A program made the position numbers and the translations under genes. The notes below the pieces were generated by a model. The model was given only the letters and a program-made list of their open reading frames with translations, had not been told where the DNA came from and did no database searches. Positions 30,633-41,457 of a stretch of DNA of 64,000 nt are shown one piece after another (the stretch's first letter is position 1; each line of letters begins with the position of its first letter). The stretch covers positions 39,461,952 to 39,525,951 of the forward strand of contig OW121741.1 in assembly GCA_933228675.1 (NCBI GenBank), in the 5' to 3' direction. This stretch comes from Stomorhina lunata (Eukaryota > Arthropoda > Insecta > Diptera > Rhiniidae).

Positions 30633-32997
30633 ACAAGTAAGAGTGGTATATTCGGCTTTGCCGAATCTTGGCTACCCTTCACCAATAGTGTTCCAAAAGT
30701 AAAGTACAAAATCGTAAGAATATATTGATAATTATATAGTTTCTGATTACTGACTTAGTTGAGCCCCACACAAATGCTTGATATTTACATTAATTTTCTT
30801 TTTGTTCATACTAAATGTAATTCCTAGCAATATTTAGCTATGTCGGTGGCGTTATCATCTGGAATAGTTATGGACACAAAGGTTAGGTTGGGCAGTTAGA
30901 GAATGCTTATTTAAGCCAGCCAGTAGCTTCGATATACATATGTGTCTATTTTACGAACACTTAATAAAAGATGCTTCAAAATGTAGATGCCCTTAGATTT
31001 GCAAAAGCATATCGATTTGATGAAGATTAAGTATTCTGGCATGCAACCCAAAAACACAGTGCCCAGTGAGGGTTGTGTACTTTAATTCGTACGAATTATG
31101 CACTTTGACGTTAGCGGACTGATTTAGGTCAAAGCTTTAACAATGATTGTCAATGTATACAAGCCTTGGAATTATAGGGTGTATATCTTAGTTTTAGATA
31201 CATACGTGAAATATATAGCTTTTTAATGGATGGATATCAGCTTTGTCGGAAAAGTTATTGAAGATTTACTTATATTCTGAAGTTAGTTAACTAATTAAGA
31301 TGAATACTTCATTAAAAATATTTGGAATGTATTGTTCTTTCGATCTGTCCGATGGATGCGTGGAAAGTTTTGCTCTAGTTCTTTGTGCAATTATAACGTG
31401 ATTTAATTTATCAGCATTAAAGTGATTCCCGGTCGGGGTTATATGGGAGATTTCACTAAATGTGAACCGAGCTCGACCATTTTCAATACCGAACTTTTCA
31501 AGAGAACAGAAATACTTTTGTCAAATGTTGTCCCTCTAGAATGTTTATTTTAGGCGCTATCGCCCTGAATAACGATATTGTACAATGTCTTTATACTAAA
31601 TGTCATCATCGTATCTATTATAATTTGTCATTTATAAGCTACTAAGAGATTGCCTCAGGCGAAGTTATACGGAAGCAGTTGTCAAACGTGAACGGATTTC
31701 TCCCAATTGTAATTTAAAAAAATTAAACTGTCGTTGATATGTGAGATACTTATATACATATGTAGGTTTTGAACGGATATCATGTAGTTAGCTGCATTTT
31801 TGTACTTCCTAGGAAGATTACCTATAATTTGATATATAATACATTCTCAAATTTTATCATAATGTTCAAAAGTCGGACACAAAATTAAGATAAATGCAGT
31901 GTGTCTGTCTGCTAAAATCAGATTTGTGGAGCTCCTGGAAGGTATAAACATATGCATATCGACAAAACAGGAGCTCCAAAAACTTGACTACAACAGAAAA
32001 AAGGACAGACAGGTAGACGGACGGACGGACGGACGGACAGACAGGTAGACGGACGGACAGATAAACAGACAGACGGACAGACGTCGCGAAATCGATTATC
32101 CTGCCGATTCTGAGTCGATCGGTACAATTTGAATGGTATTCATAACCAGATTTGTAGTGTTTATACATCAGATTTTAGGAAATCCTCTCACAAAGAACGC
32201 TGTCAAATTTAATCACAACCGGCCCATAAACACCTGAGATATCGCTGAAATAATACTTACAAAATGTCAACAAAATTTCTTAGACACGTACTTTGGGGAA
32301 TTTGTTGCACATCACAAGTAGTCTTTGGGCGATATCTCAGTTGTTTATGGACCGCTTTTGATAAAATTTAATAACCTGCTTGGCGGGAGAATTTCCTAAA
32401 ATCTGATATAAAATTTATGTATGTCCGTGCTAAAGGAGGATGGTTTTTCCTATTTTTGCATTTCATTTTTTTAACAAACATTCCCTAATGCGTACTTTGG
32501 GCAATTTGCAAAACATCAAATTTAGTGTTTTGGCGATATCTCAGTGGTTTATGGACCGATTTTGATAAAAGTGTGCTTTGGGGAACAATTTCCTACAATC
32601 TGATATATAATATATTATCACATATACAAAAGGAGTATCTTTTTTCTCTTGTTATTTAAAAGTGTGTTTCAATCAAAAATTTTAAAATTTTCGTTTAATT
32701 TTTGGTATTTTTTCGATATTTTCGGTGTTTATAAACCGATTTTAATTGCGGGAGAATTTCCTAAAATCTGATATATAATTTATGTAGGTCTATCCTCCAG
32801 GGGCTTCAGAAACTTGATTTCAACAGACAGACAGACGGACAGACAGACAGACAGACAGACGGACATCGCTTAATCGATTCTCCTCCGATTCTGAGTCGAT
32901 CGGTATAATTTTTATGGGGTCTACGATCACTAATAAAAAAATTACAAACGGAATCACAAACTTATAATACCCTTTCACCTATTGGTGAAGGGTATAA
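30633..32997 (-). mobile_element. DINE-C, 2.4-kb element with two GTCY tracts
   Basis: It begins ACAAGTAAGAGTGGTATATT with the hairpin ATTCGGC-TTT-GCCGAAT and GGCTACCCTTCACCAATAG, and ends ATTGGTGAAGGGTATAA. Two GTCY microsatellites (32005-32085 and 32822-32865) are each followed by TCGATT-CGATTCTGAGTCGATC. Between them CGATATCTCAGTTGTTTATGG occurs repeatedly. Two tracts suggest a dimeric or internally duplicated copy. Confidence 0.75.
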
Positions 32998-33209
32998 TAA
33001 ATACTTTACTAACAAAACATACAGCAAATACAATCTGCAAGCACATCCTCATTTTAAGATTGGACACTTTCATTTAAAAAGACTTTCCATTTGGCCAGCT
33101 CTGCTTTAAACATTTGTCGCCGTATGAGTGATAATAAACTAAAATTTTAAAAATATCCAAATGCATCAACACCCTTTGAAGTCCTTCTACGAATTCCAGA
33201 GAAATTCAA

Positions 33210-33960
33210 ATATGAGTCTTTTTTGACTTCACTGCACGATTAAAATGATAATTTATGATATCACTTATGAGTCAAAAATTATCTTTTTGTGTGAGAAAAT
33301 TGTACCCTTCATGCGACTCTTCAAAATGAGTCTTTAATGACTCGTTTTGCTGATTAGAATATGACTGCACACATTTTGCTAGATTTGTAAAAAAAAAAGA
33401 ATAAAGATTTTTATTACTCTACTGTGTTGAGTCTATTTTTAGAACACGTCATATCTATTTTTAGAACAGAGAAGTTGCGTCAATAATTACAGAAATTGAT
33501 GTTGCCGAGACTGAGGATCGAACCTAGGCTGCTGAATATGATGTGTTATGCTTAGTAGTCGACGTTCTAACCAACTAAGCCACATCACCCATAATGAGAT
33601 ACGAGTCTTTTTGTGGCATTTTTTTATCACCTAAAAATAGTTATATTACACACATTTTACAAGATTTTTTTTTTGTTATTTTTAACTAGTCGCTTACTAA
33701 GCGTCTATAAGTTTTTTTGTACACTTTTCTGATCACCAAACTGATTAAAATAACATAAAAAACAGTCGTTGCACGTTTGCACGATAAGATTTTGACTGCA
33801 CACATTCTGCAAGAATTGTTTGTGCTTTTGCAAACAAGTCGTTTTTAAAGCGTTTTAAGGAGTCTTTTTAGAATCTTTTTTTAGATCAGCAAGCTGATTA
33901 ATCAGTTTTTGATCACCTATACGAATCCCAAAAGACTCATTTTGCTGATATTATCGTCAA
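33210..33960. repeat. tandem repeats of about 143 bp with a SINE inserted
   Basis: GACTGCACACATTTTGCTAG recurs as ACACACATTTTACAAGA near 33650 and GACTGCACACATTCTGCAAG near 33793. GACTCATTTTGCTGAT recurs near 33345 and 33945. Spacing between the last two units is 143 bp. SINE-2 copy c lies in the first interval. Confidence 0.55.
33420..33592 (-). mobile_element. SINE-2 copy c, best-preserved tRNA head
   Basis: On the minus strand it reads GATGTGGCTTAGTTGGTTAG (A box TGGCTTAGTTGG) and CCTAGGTTCGATCCTCAG (B box GGTTCGATCC), with ACTACTAAGCATAACACATC between. Box spacing suits a tRNA-derived pol III promoter. The 3' body is short compared with copy d. Confidence 0.8.
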
Positions 33961-34447
33961 CAATCGCCAAATTGCAGATATCTTAGAACATTGAAGGCTG
34001 ACTATTTGGTTTCCTAAATTTCTTTCCTAAATTTCTTTTTGCAATTTTAATAGTATTACATCCGAATGCTTGTGTTAGAATCTATTTTCAATTAACGTTA
34101 GTCTTAAATTTGTGTGCGATTGTAATACTATTTCTTGACAATTATATAGAAACACATACATGCTTGTATATACACACACATGGAAAAACGTATGTACTTT
34201 GTATGCATAGAGTATAAGTATTAGAATTTCCCACAAAAAAAAAAAACTTTTTTTTTTGAATCGCATACCCTCTAATTTTCTTCGAATGATGTCAAAGCTA
34301 CTGGTAAAATAAATTTAATAGACCTAGGACCACGGAAACTTATGCCGTCGCCATCGCAAAAAGCCATGGACCCATTTGTATGAGGAAAAATTTTAGTATT
34401 CTTTTGTTTAAGAGGAATTTTAACCAACAATGATTTAGTATTAAAAA
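33961..34447. other. spacer, nothing recognised
   Basis: AT-rich, with CACACATACATGCTTG-type simple sequence. No partner. Confidence 0.35.
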
Positions 34448-35211
34448 ACAAGTAAGAAAGCGCTATAGTCGGTCAAGCCGACCATACGATACCCTTCACC
34501 ACTAAGGTCAAAGGTGTTATTTTTCCTGTATAAAGACAAATATTTGCTAAATTTTGCCATCATACAAACATTTTCTCAAAACTTATATATTCAACCTGTT
34601 TCCGTCATTTGCACTTATATGAGAGCTAGAGTCAAATGTGGACCGATTATCAAGTTGACTACAGTTGTTACAAAAATTATGTATGCAAAAAATAAACTCA
34701 AAATTTTCATTATCTTTAGATTTACGAGCGTTTTAGTGATTTTTTGTCTCATTTAGTGCGTTTTTAAAGAAGAGTTTGTATGGGAGCTATGGTCAAATGT
34801 GGACCGATTTCAACGAAATTTGATACAGTGATTTAAGTTTACATAAGCATTATCTGTTTTAAATTTCATGAAAAAATATTGATATTTGTGGGCAATATAT
34901 CAATTCCGGGAAGTGGGACCTATGGGAGATATCATAAATAATAGACCGATTTCGACCAATTTCAATAGCCATGGTCCCATTATGCCAAATTTCATCATGT
35001 AAACCTTGATTACAAGGTTTACATGGGGGTCCAGCCAGCCAGCCGGCCAGCCAGCCGTCCAGCCAGCCAGACGGACGGACGGACGGACATCGCTAAATCA
35101 ACTCAGAAAGTGATTCTAAGCCTATTGGTATACTAAAAGGTGGGTCTATGCGTTACAAACATCAGCACAAACTTATAATACCCTTTCCACCTATGGTGGT
35201 GAAGGGTATAA
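34448..35211 (-). mobile_element. DINE-A copy d
   Basis: Same ends and module order as copy c, to which it is very close. It has small deletions in the hairpin (GGTCAAGCCGACC) and near 34990, and an expanded CCAGCCAGCCGG tract (35030-35085). Confidence 0.9.
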
Positions 35212-35268
35212 AAAGGTAAAAGAATCTAAAGCAGAACTAAAATAGCTTTTATTAAAGTCATAAAAATA

Positions 35269-36743
35269 AGTACCTGGTTGACCGAGCCTTGCTCGGAGCT
35301 TTATGATAAGCATTTTGAGGCAAATTTTAAAGTTTTTATGTATTTTATTTTATAAAGTACTAAAATAAATTTTGAGGAAATACATTGTACAAATATTCAG
35401 TTAATTTTGAATTATTTTATTTATTTTGTCTGATGAACACATAGTTTACATAGTTTACAGTTTAACTCATTTTGAATAATTTTGGAAATTGGTCATACCA
35501 ACAGAAACCTCCGTCGACTCGTGCACAACAACTTTGCTAAAGATTATAGCATGATTAAATGTACAGTTTATGATTTAATTCACTTTGAGTAATTTACAGT
35601 GGCCCACCTGTCGGACTTTGGTCATTCCAATTAATAAACCTTCGTCGGCTTATTCGCAACAACTTTGCTAAAGATTATATCATGATTAAATTTACAGCTT
35701 ACGATTAAGTTGACTTTGAGTAAATTTCAGTGGCGCCACCTGTCTAAATTTCTTCATACCAACTAAAAAACCTTCGTCTGCTTATGTGCAACAACTTTGC
35801 TAAAGATTATAGCATGATTAAATGTACAGCTTACGATTAAATTGACTTTAAGTAATTTTCAGTAGCGCCACCTGTCGGAAATTATTTATACAAACTAAAA
35901 AGCCTTCGCCGGCTCATGCGCTACAACTTTGCTGAAGATTATAGCATGATCAAATGTACAGTTTACGATTTAATTAATTTTCAGTGGCGCCACCTGTCGG
36001 AAATTAGTCTTAAAAACTTAAAAACCTTAGCCGGCTTATCCGCAACATCTTCGCTAAAGAGCACAACATGATCAAATTCACAGTTTACTATTCTATAAAG
36101 AACATACATACATATATACAAACATTCATTTGTTAAAAAGTTATAACATTACTATTTTTCCCCCTTTTTATCCCCTAATTTCAAAAAGTCCCATATACAT
36201 ATTTAATACTTCTTTGGTACCAATTGAATTCGGTACATTTTATTAAAACGCAGTTAACATAATGTTCCTATTCCTATTACTTTTTGAGATGTTAAGTTAT
36301 CATTTATCCCTTTTTTACCCATTTTGGCCCCAAAATCAAAAAAGTGCCAAATACGTGTTCAATATTTCTTTCACATCTATTGATTGCAGTACAAAGTTCC
36401 TTTCTATATTCTTTAGTTTAAAAAATAAGAGTGGGTTAAAAAAGTACCAAAAAAAACTATTTTCACCCTCTATCGGACATAGTTTCAAAAAAGTACCAAA
36501 CACCTGTCCGCTTATTTTCATAGCTGCTTAAAACGTAATTTTAATTTTGTTTCTATACCTATTACTTTAGGAGATATAACATTTTTGATTTTTTTCCCCT
36601 TTTTACCCGTTTTTACTCTTTTAGAGGCAAAGGTTCCAAAAGTCCCTTCTTCTTCGACCTATACATCAAAAAAGGTACCCACAGTCCAAATTTTATCAAA
36701 ATATAGATATATATATACATACAATTATTGCTCGTTTATAAGA
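35269..36743 (-). mobile_element. HLE-1 copy b, inverted relative to copy a
   Basis: It begins AGTACCTGGTTGACCGAGCC with the hairpin CCGAGC-CTT-GCTCGG. Five tandem modules follow with GCATGATTAAAT or CATGATCAAA at 35549, 35680, 35812, 35944 and 36067, about 132 bp apart. Then come the TTGGTACCAATTGAATTCGG and CCCATTTTGGCCCCAAAATC segments, ending CAATTATTGCTCGTTTATAA. Short frames inside are readings of non-coding repeat. Confidence 0.8.
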
Positions 36744-36744
36744 A

Positions 36745-36832
36745 TAATATATCGAAAGTGTAGTTTTGGAGTTCTTGCATTTTTTACCTGAAAATTCGTG
36801 TCCTAAGGATATGCAGCAAAAAAAATTAATTT
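36745..36832 (+). repeat. fragment of the 17447-18571 TIR element
   Basis: GTAGTTTTGGAGTTCTTGCA and CCTAAGGATATGCAGCAAAA match 17710-17800. No terminal repeats here. Confidence 0.55.
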
Positions 36833-38152
36833 ATTTAGACATTTTTTATTTAATTATGTAAAAATATAATTAAATTTACTTGTAAATATAAAACCGAGAG
36901 TATGCGTGTCTTATTTTGAATAAAAAATATTCCCCTACAATACCGGGACAGTCTAATAAGTATGTGTCTTTGCTTAGACTTGGCCAACTATCATCGGCCT
37001 TCAAAAACATTGACACATTTTTCTAAATTAGCCAATATTGAGTTTAAGCGGAAATTTTTTATTTATTTCAAATTAGTATCATCTATCAATATGACAATTA
37101 GCCCAAACACACATCCAGACACACCCAAATGGCTGACACGCTGTTGCTTGCACTTACACCCACCCATAAACACACAGACGTCGATAAGAAATTGAATTAT
37201 TTAAAACGTTAACATTTGTAGTTTTTTTTTAGAAGTTCAAAATTATTTTTTATATTTTATAAGAATCGGTTGGTTTGTTGCTTTTGGGTAGAACAAATTT
37301 AGTTATTGCATAAAATTGGTTTTAATGAGGACAAAAAACCCACCTAGACTACCCTAAATGTTTTCTACTTTAAATCGAACCTACCTAAAGTATACTCCAG
37401 ATTCATCTCACATGTTTCAAATAAGTATTTCAGTAACTCAATATCGCTCAAAGAAAATTTTTAAAAATAGTCAAAATTGTTTAACTTAACTCAATAATAT
37501 AATTCAAATTGGGTCCCTTAAAAGTATACAACATAATTTTCCTAGAAATCTTTTTAATTTCGAAGTATGACAGATTTTTAACCCATATGTGCTAAGCGCT
37601 CCATTTTAAGATATTAAAATATTTTTTCAAAATTTGGATGTTTAGATACCTCGGAATGCTATGATACGATTTTAATTGCCGTCTTTATGTTATTTTGTGT
37701 ATTTGTGTCATAAAGACCTACATTAAAAACAACAAGTTTTAAAAAATTTGTATTGCATACTTTTGGGAGATTTCAATTAATGAGCGAATGGATTTATAAA
37801 TATTTAATCGTTTGCTGCGTAACATAAAAACTGATGCAGCTATAGAATTTTTCATAGAACCCCCTAAAAGCATGCAAAACAATTTTATAAAAATTTATCA
37901 AATTTTTATGAACAGCATTCGATTTGATATATGGTCCATTTGAAGAGTCCCTTAAAAAAGTGAGTTTACCGCTTTTAATCCAATTCGGAGACAATTAATG
38001 GAGACGATTATCCAGTGAGAGAAAGCAAAGGCACACACATGTGCTGATGAAATTTATGTTTTTTTGTACGTTTATGCATTTTTCATTGTTCTTTATCCAC
38101 TTTCATTTCACTTTTAGCAGAAAAATAATATATGGAGAGCAATATATTTTTA
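36833..38152. other. AT-rich, unique-looking segment
   Basis: The 1.3 kb has no repeat partner in the window. Small CA-rich patch near 37100-37180. No frame with recognisable motif. Confidence 0.35.
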
Positions 38153-38330
38153 TTATAGAGTCTTTGCTTCCACCGTTGAACCATCCGGATCGGTTAAAAA
38201 GCTTTCAACTTGGCCAATGTCTACATCACCCAAATCGCCTAGGTCTTTAAAGACATATGAGTTCAGTGTTGCAATAAGTACAACAGCGATGCATGTATTA
38301 ATGAAATCTGTAGATGTGTCACTCGAACGT
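38153..38330 (-). CDS. possible C-terminal fragment of a membrane protein gene
   Basis: On the minus strand the frame gives a hydrophobic stretch (DFINTCIAVVLIATLN), then SYVFKDLGDLGDVDIGQVE and SFLTDPDGSTVEAKTL, two stop codons and AATAAA at once. Codon third positions vary widely (for example GAC, GGC, GAT, GGT, GAT, GTA), unlike simple repeat DNA, and GC is higher than around it. Upstream the frame continues open into sequence that is antisense to the LINE starting about 38330, so any gene fragment is cut there. The plus strand is also open here (FASTVEPSGSVKKLSTWPMS), so the case is not settled. No family recognised. Confidence 0.3.
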
Positions 38331-40001
38331 ACAATGACGTTGGTCAACAAATAAAAAATAAAAAAGCCTGCAAGGAGGGACAAGAGAATGTGGATAGATG
38401 AACAAGCGAGCCAAGCTAAATCAACTGCAAGTAAAAGCGACATGAAGACCTTATACAATATATCAAGGGCTTTATATGGCAAACAATATATCAAGGGCGT
38501 TATAAATATGACAAACCTACCTACAACAACAGTCCCATCCTGAGTAGTAGCGGTACACTTCTCTCAACCCCGGATGTAAAAACAAATACAACTAATACGT
38601 TGGACTAATACGTCAACAGAAACCAGCCATGAAAATATATTCATTGAAATTTCAGACAATCCACCAACAATACAAGAAGTGAAGAACGCCATTAAAAGCC
38701 TTAAGCTCAACAAGGCCCCGGGCAATGACAATGTATCAGAGGAAATGCTCTTATGTGATGTTGAAGGATCGGCGAGACTGTGTCATCCATTTGTGCGAAA
38801 AATATGGGAAGAAGAAACTCTGCCAACCTCCTGGAATAAAGGCATACTAGTCAAAATACCAAAAAAGGATGACTCCAAAGACTGCAATAACTTCAGTGGT
38901 ATAACGCTTCTTCCAATAGTGAGCAAAATACTAAGTCGAGTAATTTTAAATAAAACATCCAAAGCAGTTTCTTCTACACTCCGCGAAAATCAGTTTGGGT
39001 TTAGAGAGAATCGATCTTTTGTTGACCTAATCAACACAGTAAGGATAGCACTAGAGCAATGTAACGAATTCCTCACCCCCATTTACCTAGCGTTTATCAA
39101 CTTTATGAAGGCCTTCGACAGTGTCAATCTATTTATGGAGATTTTTAGAAAATCGCAACATGCCAATAAGAATTCAAAATTTAAATTGGGCAATGTACGT
39201 GTATTTTAAATGTCGGGTCCTATACCACGTTAAATTGTCTAATCCGTTCGAAGTTACTACTGGAGTAAGACAAGGACAACATAATGCGCACGGTACCTAA
39301 TGGTAGACTCGGTATCTAATGAGCACCCTTTAAACAATTTTATGACTTGGAATACGCTGATGAAAACACTAACGCTATCACTGTTGAATCTCTGGCAGAT
39401 GGGCTGGAAACCATTATTTACAAGACGAAGATTATGCCTGGAGGCTATGGCGCAAACCCTCCGAGACATATAAATATGGATGACGAGGTTACTTGATGTG
39501 TAGGTACCCTTAATTATCATTGTAGTTTGATATCTACAAAAGGTGGCGCCGACGAGGTATTGAATCCCGTTGTAGTGAGGCAAAATCTGTATTACGGCTG
39601 CTGCGAAACTTAGAAACGCACAAATGCCATCGATAAGCGCCTACAAGCCTTTGCAAACAAATGCATGCGCAAATTCTTAATATATGGTGGCCGAATCGCA
39701 TAAGAAATGATCTACTTAACACGACAAACCAAATCCCTGCTTCTATGGAGCTATGACAACGGTTATGGTGGTGGATAGGCCACATACTTCGAATGCCAAA
39801 TACCAACGTTCGTTTCCACAGGGAAGCGACCGTCGTGTTGGCGCACCTTTTAGAACGTGGAGAAGGTCAATTGATGCGGAGTTACAAGCAGCAAACTATT
39901 CATAGAATGATGTATGCCTAACGTCTCGCAATAGAGTTCGATATGAAAGGATGGTTGAGACCCTATGCTCCACTGGGAGTCAAGGATAACAGAAGAAGAA
40001 G
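38330..40001 (+). pseudogene. RTE-like LINE copy 1: linker, RT and C-terminus, broken
   Basis: Order on the plus strand: linker RDKRMWIDEQASQA and DMKTLYNISRALYGKQ (38380-38480); RT start VKNAIKSLKLNKAPGNDN (38680); IWEEETLPTSWNKGILVKIP; SGITLLPIVSKILSRVIL; ENQFGFRENRS; YLAFINFMKAFDSV, the first catalytic Asp block. Then frames break, and the active-site YADD reads YADE near 39355. C-terminal pieces follow: AFANKCMRKFL, NQIPASMEL in pieces and RTWRRSIDAELQAANYS. The 3' end is CTATGCTCCACTGGGAGTCA with stop and GAAGAAGAAG. A 176-codon open block remains at 38679-39209. No endonuclease is present. A very short 3' UTR with a simple repeat suits RTE; the clade is inferred. Confidence 0.85.
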
Positions 40002-40085
40002 TCCCAGAATTCCTAAAAAGATTTGGATGGGAATTTTTATTATTATTATTTTATTTTTTTTTTTTGGCTCTAGTTCCATGGTAGG

Positions 40086-40305
40086 CACAAAGAGAACATA
40101 GAGAATATCAATGTATTGGTGATTTTACAAATAAAGAGACTTAGAACAAATAAATATTTTCTTGTACTCTTTTGCATGTGTTTTGTTGTTACAAATCATA
40201 CAAATGAGTGTTTTTTCATATTTTTGTTTGTTTTTTCTTTTTGGTTCGTGTTGTGTATATGAAAATGGTGCTCGGCCCGTAGGGGCTATCTTGCCTATCA
40301 TGGCT
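40086..40305 (+). repeat. dispersed repeat R, copy 2
   Basis: Inverted partner of 25232-25435. Contains CTTGTACTCTTTTGCATGTG, TTTTTGGTTCGTGTTGTGTA and GTGCTCGGCCCGTAGGGGCT. It follows the LINE 3' end by about 85 bp. Confidence 0.6.
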
Positions 40306-40829
40306 CTAGTTGCTTGGCCACTTTCGGGGCGACCAAGTACTTTTGCAATGTAATTAAATACACCTTGGTCCATAAAAATTTGCTCAAATTTTTTTACAGC
40401 TTGCGTGCGTACGGAGGAATTATGGATTAAAAATTAAATTTCAGTAAACAATAGGTCTAAATCGAGAGACTCTGGTACTGACACCGAATAAACAAGAAGT
40501 TTTTTTCTAACTTAATTATAAACTTTGTGAAGTTTTCTTTCAGAAAATTATTAATATGTTATATGTTCCTTAAGAAATTTTTTAAATAACTAAAATAGAC
40601 TAAAAATACTTCTTACACCAAAAAAAAAAAACGGGGAAAATGGTTTATTTTTTAAATATCAACTTTAAGCACTTATAAATTTTTACATAGTAAAGCTTTT
40701 AATACACTTCTTGCTCGTAAAATATTTAAATATTTGTTCTTTTTTTAGAAAACTTTAAACTAAGAAAATAGGTTTATATATAGATCGGATATTAGTAAAA
40801 AATCGGTACAGTATGGGACAATTTTTTTT
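40306..40829. other. AT-rich spacer
   Basis: Nothing recognised beyond simple A/T runs. Confidence 0.35.
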
Positions 40830-41150
40830 AAATTTATTTTTTGAAGTCGAATATCTTTTATACCGTAAGACCTAGCATAGGCATGTAGCGATGTTTTTTT
40901 GTAGATCCTGACCTATATATTGTTATATAGTATGATTTTTCAAATCGGTTGCGAAATGACAATTAAGTAATTTATGAGTTCGAGGTGCCCTACTTTGGGA
41001 GCCGATTGTGCCGCCCTAGTACAATCTAGGCTTTTCAGGTTCAAAACTTCTCAAAGTTCCCCAGCACTTCTAATTTATCCACATAATATTTTTTTTTTCA
41101 AATCTGTCCTACGGCTTAGAAGTTACAGAGTTATTTCCCATTGTTCAATG
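40830..41150 (+). repeat. dispersed repeat U, copy 1
   Basis: TTTTGAAGTCGAATATCTTT, CAAATCGGTTGCGAAATGAC, CCCTACTTTGGGAGCCGATT and AATCTAGGCTTTTCAGGTTC recur in order at 46985-47340. Ends are unclear; family unknown. Confidence 0.6.
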
Positions 41151-41457
41151 TTAGGATTAATAACTGCAATTTGATTAAAAGTTTAAGCCTGAAGGTATGC
41201 AATGCTTTTTTGTTATAAGCTTGTTTCTTTACTTTTTTTACTAAATTTATTTTTTTTTTTCCAAATATTGACAAAAATTAGTGATTTTTTTTTAAATAAT
41301 TCAAAAGAAAAGCCTTTTACCTTTTATTTCATTATACTAAGAGCACGGAGGTAAACCGAGCTAAGTGACTTTTTCTCCAACACAAACAGCCAATGCCGAA
41401 TTTTATGAGACAATTTTGAAGCTCATATCTTCCAAACTACAGTATGCAATAAACTTT

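Noticed and set aside
33500..33590. Apparent tRNA gene on the minus strand
   Set aside because: It has good A and B boxes but is continuous with the SINE-2 body, and related copies occur at four other places.
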